From Rhizophagus irregularis (taxonomy: Eukaryota > Glomeromycota > Glomeromycetes > Glomerales > Glomeraceae), in assembly GCF_026210795.1 (NCBI RefSeq), contig NC_089440.1, positions 1,922,001 to 1,986,000 on the forward strand: a DNA stretch of 64,000 bases, read 5' to 3'. Below are positions 10,579-22,031 of the stretch, piece after piece. Each line of letters opens with the position of its first letter. Position 1 is the first letter of the stretch. Below the pieces are notes generated by a model that saw only the letters and a program-made list of their open reading frames with translations, was not told the DNA's origin and did no database searches. The position numbers and the translations under genes are program-made.

Positions 10579-12037
10579 CAGTGTGTAACAAAAAAAACCA
10601 GAATATTATTCATGTAATAAAAATGCGTATTACACAGGTCAAAAAGTGAAAAATCAGGCACCAATCGGTCACCAATCAGGTAGCTGATTGGTGACTGATT
10701 GGTGACCGATTGGTGCCTGATTGGCATTTTCGCCAAATACCGTCACCAATCAGGCAGTTTGCTAACTTTTGATCCAGTGATCAGAAAAGGATGAAATATA
10801 GCTCATTGGAATCGTCTCAACAAGACGAATCTAATGGTAGTAAAATCGCATCTCTAGGATTAATAGTTAATAAAAAATTAAATAAAATATAAATGATACA
10901 TTTTATTTTTATATTTTACTTAATTTCTCATCAAGTATTAATCCTAGAAATGCGATTTTACTACCATTAGATTCGTCTTGTTGAGACGATTCCAATGAGC
11001 TATATTTCATTCTTTTCTGATCACTGGATCAAAAGTTAGCAAACTGCCTGATTGGTAACCGTATTTGGCGAAAATGCCAATCAGACCAATCGGTCACCAA
11101 TCAGGTACCTGATTGGTGACCGATTGGTGCCTGATTGATGCCTGATTTTTCACTTTTCGACCTGTGTTATACGTTTAAAATAAATCTGATTTTCTTTGTG
11201 TAAATTGGATAATAAACCTATGGCCAAGATCTGTATTATGATATCTTTTAAAGTTATAATTGCTTCATTATTTTTTTGAAAAATCTCGCTGTAAATATTT
11301 ACTTTGAACAGAAAAATATAATAAAAAAATAAACTAATATTACAAAGCATTTGAATATTGAATTTAAATTAAAAACATTCAAATATTGTTAAGAATAATG
11401 TAAAAAAGTTGATACCAAAAAATTAGCAGTATAGAAACATTTATGGTAGAATGATGAGAAATTTACTCTTCAAAATTCCTCAATTGTGGTATATAGTAAA
11501 AAAGCTAAAAAATTATTCAAATTACAAAAATGTGTGTAGTTCGCTCAAAATAAGTCCAATTTTTATCATTTAAAATGCAAAATAAACTTGAATATCAGGG
11601 CTACATTTTGACATCTTTCATGATCATAATGCTTTTTTACTTCTTGAGAAAATTAACTACAAGTGTTGATTTTTAAAGGAAAAATATAATTTGAAATTTG
11701 TGAATTTATAATGAATACAAAGTCATTGAAAATTTCTCAAATATTATTAAGACCAATAGAAAAGTATAAATTAAAAATTTTTTTTTGAATATTTACTGCA
11801 CTTTATGCAAAGAAATACACATTAATTCTAAATTAGTTATAAAAATGTTTTAATCTAAAAAAATTATTATTATAAGCTTAATTATAAAAAATTACTGCAT
11901 TAAACACCATTTTAATTTACTATTGATAAAATCTACAGGTTTTCAGCTTTCGAATAAGCTATTTTACATATAATTTGGTACGATCATCATGGTATTACAA
12001 ACTATATTTTAATTCTGATTTTTTTTGTTACACACTG
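10579..12037. mobile_element. Mariner/Tc1-like element, non-autonomous
   Basis: The termini CAGTGTGTAACAAAAAAA at 10579 and the inverse TTTTTTTGTTACACACTG ending 12037 are flanked by TA on both sides (10577-10578, 12038-12039), as in Tc1/mariner elements. It is 1459 bp including a nested 534-bp element at 10633-11166, so about 920 bp are its own. I found no transposase frame; the small minus-strand frame at 11150-11350 is not convincing. Confidence 0.8.
10633..11166. mobile_element. 534-bp snapback element with long inverted arms
   Basis: Almost the whole element is one inverted repeat: arm 10633 to about 10870, AT-rich loop about 10870-10930, arm to 11166. Ends are CACAGGTC…GACCTGTG with TTA on both sides (10630-10632, 11167-11169). 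Each arm also holds shorter repeats of the type accaatcggtcaccaatcag, so the arms can fold on themselves. The 3-bp duplication and CAC terminus fit a CACTA- or Harbinger-type MITE. Transcripts would form a hairpin of more than 200 bp. Confidence 0.88.
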
Positions 12038-12287
12038 TATATTTTTTGGCTTTCTAAGCTCTTCTTAAAGATTTTTTTTTAAATATTTTTCTTTATAGAA
12101 CAAGTAAAAAATTGAAGGGTACTTTTATTTGTGAAATGGGTGAAATGGGTGAAAGTAGAGCTCCGCACAGGTCAGATCGGGTCAGGTTATCTGGTTAACC
12201 TGAACTGAAATTTTTTTCAGGTCAGGTCGGGTCAGGTAAACAACTCAAGTTACCTGAAGTTTTATTATTAATATTTCAATTAAAAAA

Positions 12288-13185
12288 ATGTTTTGTACCA
12301 TTTTTTTTTTATTAATTATACAAAAAACGTTAAGTTCGACATTTTTAATTAAAAAAAAAAGATTTTTTTTAATTTTTATTGAAAAAACGTTAGGTCCCGG
12401 TATTTTACTTTTGTTTTTATATATAAAAACGCCAAAACTATTTGTTTTGGCATTTTTTTTGATTTTAGATGCAAAAATGCTGGAATTATTAGTTCTGGCA
12501 TTTTTCATTTTGATTTTACATGTAAAAACGCTAGAATCATTAGTTTCAGCGTTTTTCATTTTGATTTTACATGTAAAAAATTAGTTTCGGCATTTTTTTT
12601 GTATTTACATGTAAAAATGCTGGAATCATTAGTTCCAGCATTTTTCATTTTGATTTTACATGTAAAAAATTAGTTTCAGCATTTTTTTTGTATTTACATG
12701 TAAAAATGCCGGAATTATTAGTTCTGGCGTTTTTCATTTTGATTTTACTTGTAAAAACGCTAAAACTGATAGTTTTGACATTTTTTTTGATTTTACATGT
12801 AAAAACGCCGGAATCATTAGTTCTGGCATTTTTCATTTTGATTTTACATGTAAAAACGCTGAAACTATTAGTTTTAGCATTTTTTTTCAATTTTACATGT
12901 AAAAACGCTGAATCATTGCTTCTTGGCATTTTTCTTTTTTTGATTTTACACGTAAAAACGCTAAAACTCGATAGTTTTCGCATTTTTTTCAACTACATGT
13001 AAAAATGCCAGAATCATTAGTTTCAGCATTTTTCATTTTATTTTACATATAAAAATGCCAAAACTATTAGTTTCGGCATTTTTTTTCAATTTTACATGTA
13101 AAAATACTGGAATTATTAGTTCTGGCATTTTTCCTTTTGATTTTACATGTAAAAATGCCAGAACTATTAGTTTCAGTATTTTTAA
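12288..13185. repeat. Tandem array of short perfect or near-perfect hairpins
   Basis: About fourteen units of roughly 55-65 bp. Each contains an inverted pair of the type AAAAATGCTGGAA / TTCCAGCATTTTT around a loop such as tcattag, and units are joined by TTTTACATGTAAAA, itself a palindrome. Base changes in one arm are often matched in the other (gctgg/ccagc, gccaa/ttggc), so the stems are kept. Open frames on both strands here are by-products of the repeat. Confidence 0.85.
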
Positions 13186-13317
13186 TTTATTTGACCCAAA
13201 TATATATCAGGTCGAATGGATCAGATCGGTACTGGACTAGCGCTGATCCAAGCCGTGTCGGAGTCATGATTTGATGACCTGACCTGAATATTTCACGGTC
13301 AATCCATTCAGTCCTTT

Positions 13318-13541
13318 AAGGTTGCTTGCCGAAAAGCCAAACCTTTAATAACTGCCAATACCATACGGAAAATGCCGAAACTATATTAAATCATATTAAA
13401 AATCCTGCCGAAACTTTGCCGAAATGCCGAAACCCCCATTTGCCGAAACTGCTGAAACCCTGCCGAAACTATAGTAAACATATAGTAAAATCTTGCCGAA
13501 ATTTATCACAGGATTTTGGAGAGGTTTTGGCAAGCAACCTT
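13318..13541. mobile_element. MITE with AAGGTTGCTTGCC ends, copy 1
   Basis: Inverted termini AAGGTTGCTTGCC at 13318 and GGCAAGCAACCTT ending 13541; the interior is rich in short tgccgaaact repeats. A second copy lies at 30832-31064. No clear target duplication here, so the superfamily is open. Confidence 0.7.
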
Positions 13542-13724
13542 AGGTCAACCGATCTGTCAAGTCAGGTTACACTGGTTAAAATAGTCCAAATCGGCTAGAA
13601 ATCGGATGTCCTATTTTAGGCTGAATTTGGTGATAAAGATGGCCGATTTATTAATTTAGGCAAAGTTCTGATTGGCAGGCCGATCGACGCTGATCAGAAT
13701 ATCCAAATTGTATCTGAATTGCTT

Positions 13725-14160
13725 AGTATTTTTAATCCGAATTGTTTAAAAAAATATATTCATAAATTTACCGAATTGCAGTGAATTTATTCTGAATTAT
13801 GATAAATTTTGATAAATTGCGATAAATTTTAATCTGAATTGCAGTAAATTTTAATTAAATTTTAATCTGAATTGCGGTAAATTTTCTATTCTGAATTGTG
13901 GTAAATTTATTCTGAATTGCGGTAAATTTTAATCTGAATTGCAGTAAATTTTCTATTCTGAATTGCGGTAAATTTAATTTGAATTGTGGTAAATTTAATC
14001 TGAATTGTGGTAAATTTCTATTCTGAATTGCGGTAAATTTATTCTGAATTGTGGTAAATTTTATTCTGAATTGCAGTTAATTTTATTCTGAATTGCATCT
14101 GAATTGCAGTAAATTTTATTCTGAATTGTATCGCAAATTACAGTAAATTTTATTCTGAAA
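13725..14160. repeat. Minisatellite, about 22-26-bp unit (TCTGAATTGCGGTAAATTTT)
   Basis: Around eighteen head-to-tail copies with small length changes in the T-run and G/A variation (gcggt, gtggt, gcagt). Part of giant hAT-like element 1. Confidence 0.9.
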
Positions 14161-14259
14161 TTTAAAATATTACATATACATATAAAACAATTTCGCCCAA
14201 AAATCAATATTCCAGTTGCCTGAAAACTTGAAAGGTGAAGTAGCCGTTTAAAATCACCT

Positions 14260-14634
14260 TACTGAATTTCCATGCGTCTAAAAGACCCCAGAATAACGTT
14301 AAAAATGTTTAATTGCGTAAATAATAAAATACTTTTTTATAAAAGTTTTGAATTTTTTGTTTCGAAACTAACCTGGGAATCTGGTATACGTTAAATTCCT
14401 TAATTCCCAGAAAATCAAAACGTTACCTGTAGGATGGCAAATCGAAGCTGATTTCCCTACAAAAAAAATAATAAAAATAATAAAAAAACGTTAAATTAAA
14501 TGTTTTTTATTAAGTTTCATCAAAAAGTTTCAAAAATAGAAACTTTACTTGCGGGATTCTGGTATCCAAATTGGAGCCGATTTCCCTGCAAAAAAAAATC
14601 AATAAAATATAATAAAAACGTTAACATATGGGCC
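14260..14634 (-). repeat. Micro-exon/mini-intron array, distal part (minus strand)
   Basis: Three or so units of the array described at 16104-18960, cut off from it by the CATATG-type element at 14635-16103. On the minus strand each has a T-rich tract ending in TAG, a short GC-richer block, then a donor-like GTAA. Confidence 0.65.
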
Positions 14635-16103
14635 GATCCTTGAAATCTAATTTTTTTACACAAAAATAATTTTATTAAAGCAAATATAAATTATCATTTA
14701 TATAAGAATAATAAATTTATACCAGATAATGCAAAAAAAACTAATTAATTATATAATTTTTAATTTTTTTTTAATATAAGATATCATTAAAATTTAAAAG
14801 ATCAAATATAACTCTCATGACAAAATCATTGATAATTCTTCGTAGAAATAAGCTATACAAATAAATTTACATTCATTTGAAAGAGAAAATCGAGATCTAT
14901 CTAATGAATCTAAAATCAAGTGAATTGAATCACTAGTTGTTCAGTAATCACGTTCAGTATATTATTGAATTTTATCTAAATTTGATCATTAATTACTTCA
15001 CATATAGTGATTCAATTTGAATGATCTTTGCTCCCTAAGGTGATGCCAACTTTTATCTTTAAAATAAATTTAAAATAATTCGTTTATTATATGTAGATGT
15101 TTAGGAATCATCAATTATATTATTAATATAAAATTTTATAAGTTTGATAAAATCTGATATAAAAAAATTTATTAAATACCTGTAGATGCAAGCTACACGA
15201 ATGAAATTATATTCATTTGAAAGAGAAAATTGAGGTCTATCTAATAAGCCTAAAATCGAATGAATTGAATCACTGGATTGTGAATAATTACGTCTAATAT
15301 ATTTATTTTTAATTTTTAAATTTGATTTGACTTTGATCGTTAATTACGCCTCATCCAGTGATCCAATTTTCCTGATCTTTGATTCTTACGATAGAGCAAA
15401 TTCTCAGCTTTCAAATGAATGTAAAATGATGACGTTAGCATATCTCCAGGAATAATAATGCACGATTTTGTCACCTGCATAAAGTCTGATCTGAAAATTT
15501 TATTTCTTACCAAAAAATGCTTTCATAAGAGAATCCCAAATTCTTTTACTTTATTTAAAAGATTTTATTTGCAATTTAAGGATTTTAGTAGAATAAATCT
15601 AATAAAATAATTTTAAAAGATAAAAAACAAATATATAATTAGTTATTTTGAAAAAAAAAGAATATCTTATTATTCATTTTACAACTATTTTACATCATAA
15701 TTATTTTTTATTTGCATGTATTTTTTACAAAGAAAAAACAATAAATTAAAGCTAAAAATTATGAAAAAATATGTCTTATCTATGTATATAAAATATTAAG
15801 TTTTTTCTTTTACTTACCACTTAAAAATAACTGCTATATTTGCTTATAAACTTTTTTGTCATATTTAATAAAAGTGAATAGAAAAATGATGGAAAAGTGA
15901 TGGGAGTGATGGGGAAAAAGAAGTGGTTATTACCGTTATTTTTGAATATTGATTAAAAAAATTTTTTTTATTTTTTATTAAATCTGAGTTACGTAAATAT
16001 GTAACACATATTTAATTTAGATTTGTGTAATGTTAATCTTACTAAAATATTAAATTTTTATAAAAATCTTAATTTAGACTAATTCCAAAAATCGGCACAT
16101 ATG
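14635..16103. mobile_element. CATATG-ended element, copy 1 (1469 bp)
   Basis: Termini CATATGGGCCGATCCTTG (14635) and the imperfect inverse CGGCACATATG (ending 16103). A second copy with a few substitutions and small indels lies at 20261-21740. It is inserted in the micro-exon array, whose repeat phase continues on the far side. Inside are two related direct blocks holding gaatcactgg / catccagtgatccaat. No coding frame. Target duplication not resolved because the terminal CATATG is itself a palindrome. Confidence 0.82.
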
Positions 16104-18960
16104 ATGTTTTTATTAAGTTTCGTCAAAAAGTTTCAAAAATCGAAACTTTACTTGCAGGATTCCGGTATCCAAATTGGAGCTGATTTCCCTGCAAAAAAAA
16201 AAATAAAAAATAATTAAAAAACGTTAAAATAAACGTTTTTTTTTAAGTTTCAAAAATTCAAAACTTTATTTATAGAATTGGCCAAATCAGAGCCGATTTC
16301 CTATAAAAAATATAAAAAACGTTAAAAATAAACGTTTTTTATGAAAGTTTCGAAGGAAGAAACTTCAAAACTTTACCTATAGGATTGGCCAAATCGGAGC
16401 CCCGCAATTTGGTGTTCTGGACCTACAAAATTAAGAATGAACGTTAGTTAACGTTCGTTAAAATAAAATAAAAAAAAAATTTTTTTTTTGAAGTTTCGCC
16501 TTCGAAATGCTGCCCGGGAAGCAGAAAACCTAAAAAAAAAAGAAAACCGAAACGTTAGTAACGTTTCGTTTAAATAAAATAAAAAAATATTAGTTTCATA
16601 ACGAAAAGTTCGTTACGAAACTTACCATGTTGAATTCCAGACGAGCTGAAAATCTAAAAAAAAAGAATAAAAGAACGTTAGAAAAACGTTCTTTAACCTT
16701 TATAAAATTAAAAAATATATATATAAAGTTTCGCAACGAGATGTTGCGAAACTTACCATTTTCGTTTCGGGAATCTTTGGAGTACCGAAACTACAAAAAA
16801 GAATAAAGAACGTTAGAAACATTTTTTTATAAAATAAAAAAAAAACTAAGCTTCGTAACGAAAAAATTCGTTACGAAACTTACCATTTAGTTTTGGATTC
16901 GAGTATCAGAATCTACAAAAATAAATAAGAAACATTAGTCAATGTTTCTTAAAAAAATGAAAAAAAAATTAAAGTTTCGTAATGAAAATTTGTTACGAAA
17001 CTTACCCTCTCTTAGTATCCAAGAAAAAAAAATTTGAAGTCTTTCGGCCTTTCCTTTACCTAAAAAATGAAATACGAACGTTAGTTAACGTTCGTCAATA
17101 AATTAATTAAAAAAAAAAAAATTTCGAAGGTTTTACCTTCAAATGGGTCCGGAACATACCTTTGGCGTTCTAGACCTAAAAAAAATAAAATAACGAAACG
17201 TTAGTAGAACGTTCGTTAAAGAAAATTAAAAATAAAGAACTTCGAAGTGCTATTACCTTCGAAGTTCTTCCAAGTTCTCCAAATGGAAGTCCGGGACCTA
17301 AAAATAATAAAAAATGAACGTTAGTAGAACGTTCATTAAAAACTAAAAATAAAGAACTTCGAAGTATTATTACTTTCGAAGTTCTTTCAAATGGGAGCCG
17401 GGACCTAAAAATAAAAGAATAGCGAACGTTAGTAGAATGTTCGTTAAAGAAAAAAACCACAAAAATATAAAGATTTTTGAAGGTTTACCTTCAAATTCTT
17501 TTGTTCAAGATCCGGAGAACCAAAACCCTACAAAAAAAACAAACTGTTACTAATAAACGTTTCATTAAATTAAAACCAAAGAATTTTAAAGTTTTACCTT
17601 CGAAAAAGTTTTCAGAAGTCATGGACCTACAAAAGTAAAAAATCGAAATGTTAATAAGAACATTTCGTTAACAATAACAAAAAAAAATACAAGGTAGTAA
17701 ATACCTTTAAATTTTCGCCCAGGAACCTATCTGGAAGGCCATAGGTCTACAAAAAAGAAAAAAACGAAAATGTTAGCAAACATTTCGTTTAAGAAGAAAT
17801 AAAATAAAATTTGAAGTTTACCTTCGAATTGGGATTCCAATCGGCTTTCTGTACCTAAAAAGATAAAGAACGTTAGCAAACGTTCATTAAACAAAAAAAA
17901 ATAAAAGAAAATAAAATTAATAATTTCGAAGTTTTTTTTACCTTCGAAATTCCGTCCAGTTTCCTATGAATGGCCAACTTTTTTACACAATTCAAAAGTG
18001 GCAAGGTAAAACAGCATTCGGAAAATTAATTCTTCGACGGTAAATACCTTTGAAGTTCCACCCAGGAAACTGCCGGAAAGATGAAAATCTAAAAAAAAAG
18101 TGAAACGTTAATAAACGTTTCATTAAATAAATGAAAAAAAAAGAAACAATTTCGAAGTTTTACCTTCGAAATTCGTCTAGAAAGCGCTGGAACCCTACAA
18201 AAAAATTCGAAAAAAAATCGGAACATTAATAAACGTTCTGATAAAAGAATTTTAAAAAAATCGAAACATTAAAAACGTTTCGATATTTAACGTTTCGATA
18301 TAAAGAAAAATTTTAAAAAAAATTTTGAAACGTTAAAAACGTTTCGTTTAAAAATTAAACTAAAAATTGAAACGTTTTTTAACGTTTCGATATAAAGAAA
18401 ATTAAGAAAATTAAAAAAAATAATCGAAACGTTTTTAACGTTTCATTTGAAAATTAAGAATAAAATCGAAACGTTTTTAACGTTTCGTTTGAAAATTAAG
18501 AATAAAATCGAAATGTTAAAAACGTTTCGTTTGAAAATTAAGAATAAAATTGAAACGTTAAAAATGTTTCGTTTAAAATTAAAATAAAAAATGAATCAAA
18601 CCGTTTTTAACATTTCGATATAAAGAAAAATAAAATTTCAAAACGTTAAAATACGTTTCGATAAAAAAAATCAAAAATCGGAACATTTTTTAACGTTCCG
18701 ATAAAATTTTTTAAAATAAAATTTCGAAACGTTAAAAAACGTTTCGTTAAAAATAAAAATAATAAAATTATTGAAACGTTAACAAATATTTCGATAAAAG
18801 TAATTAAATTAAAAACAATATATTTCGAAACGTTTAGAAACGTTTCGTTTAGAAGTAAATGAAAAAAAAAGTAAAATTTTGAACTTACCTTCGAAATTTT
18901 AAAAAAAACTTTGAAGTTGGACGAAATTACTAATTTCGTTTGTCCTGTACTTTGAAACTT
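16104..18960 (-). repeat. Tandem micro-exon/mini-intron array with embedded palindromes
   Basis: Read on the minus strand, some two dozen units of about 70-125 bp repeat the same order. First comes a palindrome such as AACGTTCTACTAACGTT-like sequence holding CTAAC; then a T-rich tract ending TTTTTAG or TTTTGTAG; then a 30-50-nt GC-richer block that varies between units; then a GTAAGT, GTAAAA or GTAATA donor; then a second palindrome (for example GTTTCGTAACG…CGTTACGAAAC). These are the signals of fungal mini-introns in the right order. Blocks with clear donor and acceptor on the minus strand include those near 16620-16653, 16754-16793, 16880-16917, 17003-17062, 17140-17179 and 17255-17300. Toward 18200-18880 the blocks shrink and only palindromes remain. 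Confidence 0.8.
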
Positions 18961-19796
18961 TCAGAAACTTCGTAGGGCTGGTGTCCTACGAAAATTAATT
19001 TTTTTTAAAAAAAATTTCGTCTTTTAGCTTCGATACTTTTTAAAAGAAAAAAGATCAAGTTTTTTCTTTTAGTTTCGAAACTTTTCAAAAGGAAAAAGAT
19101 TAAGTTTCGAAACTTTATCAAGTTTAAAGTTTAAATAAATGTCGAAGTCTAAATTCGGCTAGTAACTGATCATCCCATATGACCAATCAGTGCAATTCTT
19201 TTTCCAATGTACACTGGAATTACCAAATTGCGAAGAACTGCTCCATAAAAAATTTCGCAATATTGCTATTTTGCAGAACTTCGCAAGTCTGGCTTGTTTT
19301 AAATTTTCTGTTGAATGAAATTCTGCAAAATTGCAGAATTTCACTGATTTTATAGATAAAAATATTCAATTATCTGCGAAGTTGCAGAACTTCGCAGAAA
19401 TACACAAAAAATGACAAAAAAAAAGCTAATTTTGCAGATCTCTGCAGTTTTGTATCCCAAAAACTTTCCCGATGTACTTTTATTAATATAATACATGTCG
19501 CGTCTTATTATAATTGATCAGCAAATAGTAAATGTTATAATAGTTTAATTTTGATTGATACCTAATTAAAAAATGAGCAAATTTCTAACTATTAAATAAA
19601 TCAGGTGGCAGATTATGATTTAGACTATTATATAGTTTAAATCATCCAACAATAATATTAGGGACCGTTCATACAATTTTTAATGAGAATAACTGAATAT
19701 TTATTATTTATCATAAATTACATATATCAATAATATGAAAAGATTCAACCATAAATCATTAACCAGTATGCTACAAATCAGAAGTGCCAATTTGTA
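18961..19796. other. Repeat debris, no gene
   Basis: Short inverted motifs (aacttcgcagaa / ttctgcgaagtt) recur at about 19220-19400. The minus-strand frame at 19159-19344 follows these repeats and is not a gene. The rest is AT-rich without visible structure. Confidence 0.45.
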
Positions 19797-21960
19797 ATTT
19801 TAACCAATATTGGGGCAAATTTTAGGCTGATTTGCCATTTGTCTGATTTTTTTTTGATTTTTAACTAGCATCAATCAGCCGTCAATCAAATATGATGATT
19901 TTTTTGCCGAATTTTTATCAAATTTTTATCAAATTTTTATTGAATTGTCAATTTTTCATAAATCTGAAGTATCATATTTGAATATTGGGTAAATTTTAGG
20001 TTGATTTGCCATTTTGTCCGATTTTTTTTTTTGATTTCAACCAGCATCAATCAGCCGTCAATCAAATATGATGATTTTTTTGCCGAATTTTTATCAAATT
20101 TTTATTGAATTTTTATTGAATTGTTAATTTTCCATAAATCTGAAGTATCATATTTGAATATTGGGTAAATTTTAGGTTGATTTGCCATTTGTCTGATTTT
20201 TTTTTGATTTCAACTAGCATCAATCAGCCGTCAATCAAATATAATGATTTTTTGCCAAATCATATGGGCCGATCCTTGGAATCTAATTTTTTTACACAAA
20301 AATAATTTTATTAAAGCAAATATAAATTATCATTTATATAAGAATAATAAATTTATACTAGATAATGCAAAAAAAACTAATTAATTATATAATTTTTAAT
20401 TTTTTTTTAATATAAGATATCATTAAAATTTAAAAGATCAAATATAACTCTCATGACAAAATCATTGATAATTCTTCGTAGAAATAAGCTATACAAATAA
20501 ATTTACATTCATTTGAAAGAGAAAATCGAGATCTATCTAATGAATCTAAAATCAAGTGAATTGAATCACTAGTTGTTCAGTAATCACGTTCAGTATATTT
20601 ATTGAATTTTATCTAAATTTGATCATTAATTACTTCACATGTAGTGATTCAATTTGAATGATCTTTGCTCCCTAAGGTGATGCCAACTTTTATCTTTAAA
20701 ATAAATTTAAAATAATTCGTTTAATATATGTAGATGTTTAGAAATCATCAATTATATTATTAATATAAAATTTTATAAGTTTGATAAAATCTGATATAAA
20801 AAAATTTATTAAATACCTGTAGATGCAAGCTACACGAATGAAATTATATTCATTTGAAAGAGAAAATTGAGGTCTATCTAATAAGCCTAAAATCGAATGA
20901 ATTGAATCACTGGATTGTGAATAATTACATCTAATATATTTATTTTTAATTTTTAAATTTGATTTGACTTTGATCGTTAATTACGCCTCATCCAGTAATC
21001 CAATGTTCCTGATCTTTGATTCTTACGATAGAGCAAATTCTCAGCTTTCAAATGAATGTAAAATGATGATGTTAGCATATCTCCAGGAATAATAATGCAC
21101 GATTTTGTCACCTGCATAAAGTCTGATCTGAAAATTTTATTTCTTACCAAAAAATGCTTTCATAAGAGAATCCCAAATTCTTTTACTTTATTTAAAAGAT
21201 TTTATTTGCCATTTAAGGATTTTAATAGAATAAATCTAATAAAATAATTTTAAAATATAAAAAACAAATATATAATTAGTTATTTTGAAAAAAAAGAATA
21301 TCTTATTATTCATTTTACAACTATTTTACATCATAATTATTTTTTATTTGCATGTATTTTTTACAAAGAAAAAACAATAGATTAAAGCTAAAAATTATGA
21401 AAAAATATATCTTATCTATGTATATAAAATATTAAGTTTTTTCTTTTACTTACCACTTAAAAATAACTGCTATATTTGCTTATAAACTTTTTTGTCATAT
21501 TTAATAAAAGTGAATAGAAAAATAATGGAAAAGTGATGGGCAGTGATGGGGAAAAAGAAGTGGTTATTACCGTTATTTTTGAATATTGATTAAAAAAATT
21601 TTTTTTATTTTTTATTAAATCTGAGTTATGTAAATATGTAACACATATTTAATTTAGATTTGTGTAATGTTAATCTTACTAAAATATTAAATTTTTATAA
21701 AAATCTTAATTTAGACTAATTCCAAAAATCGGCACATATGTTTTTATTGAATTGTCAATTCTCCATAAATTGGAAGTACATATTTGAATATTGGGCAAAT
21801 TTTAGGTTGATTTGCCATTTGTCTGATTTTTTTTTTTGATTTCAACTAGCATCAATCAGCCGTCAATCAAATATGATGATTTTTTTCTGGATTTTCATTA
21901 AATTGTCCGATTGGCATCAATCAGATGTGCTGATTTGTAATGTCAGTCGATTTTGGTCTG
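19797..21960. repeat. Direct repeat of about 180 bp, interrupted by insertion
   Basis: Units starting near 19797, 19985 and 20160, and again after the insertion near 21787, share a stretch with catcaatcagccgtcaatca and gaatttttatcaaattttta. The CATATG-ended element (20261-21740) sits inside one unit. Part of giant hAT-like element 1. Confidence 0.8.
20261..21740. mobile_element. CATATG-ended element, copy 2 (1480 bp)
   Basis: Same ends and interior as 14635-16103, and the same orientation. High similarity between the two copies suggests recent movement or a duplication inside the host element. Its flanks are a different repeat (the 180-bp array), so it is an independent insertion rather than part of a tandem duplication. 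Confidence 0.82.
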
Positions 21961-22031
21961 ATTTTTAGCTGATTTTTCATATGTCCGATTTTTTTGATTT
22001 CGACCAGTGGTTGCGGAGCTCTAGGTGAAAG

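Larger units (their letters stand above)
12156..22023. mobile_element. Giant 9.9-kb hAT-like element 1
   Basis: The left end TAGAGCTCCGCACAGG (12156) and right end TTGCGGAGCTCTA (ending 22023) share a 12-bp inverted terminus, and the flanks carry a perfect 8-bp duplication ggtgaaag (12148-12155, 22024-22031), the hAT hallmark. No transposase is inside. The content is almost all repeats: a hairpin array, a small MITE, a minisatellite, a minus-strand micro-exon array and two copies of a CATATG-ended element. The subterminal sequence differs left (gacctgacc type) and right, so it may be composite. The MITE at 39876-40785 has the same left terminus. Confidence 0.8.

Noticed and set aside
11150-11350. 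Minus-strand frame in the mariner-like element
   Set aside because: It crosses the border of the nested snapback element and shows no transposase motif.
12645-12992. Minus-strand frame of 115 residues with repeated TCKIKMKNARTN
   Set aside because: The frame comes from the 60-bp hairpin repeat; the opposite strand is open too, as expected from an inverted-repeat unit.
12288-13185. Resemblance of the evenly spaced repeats to a CRISPR array
   Set aside because: The units are hairpins with drifting sequence and no constant repeat/unique spacer pattern, and the window is eukaryotic.
17176-17460. Minus-strand frame of 94 residues with FNERSTNVHF repeats
   Set aside because: It reads straight through donor and acceptor signals of the micro-exon array and reflects the repeat.
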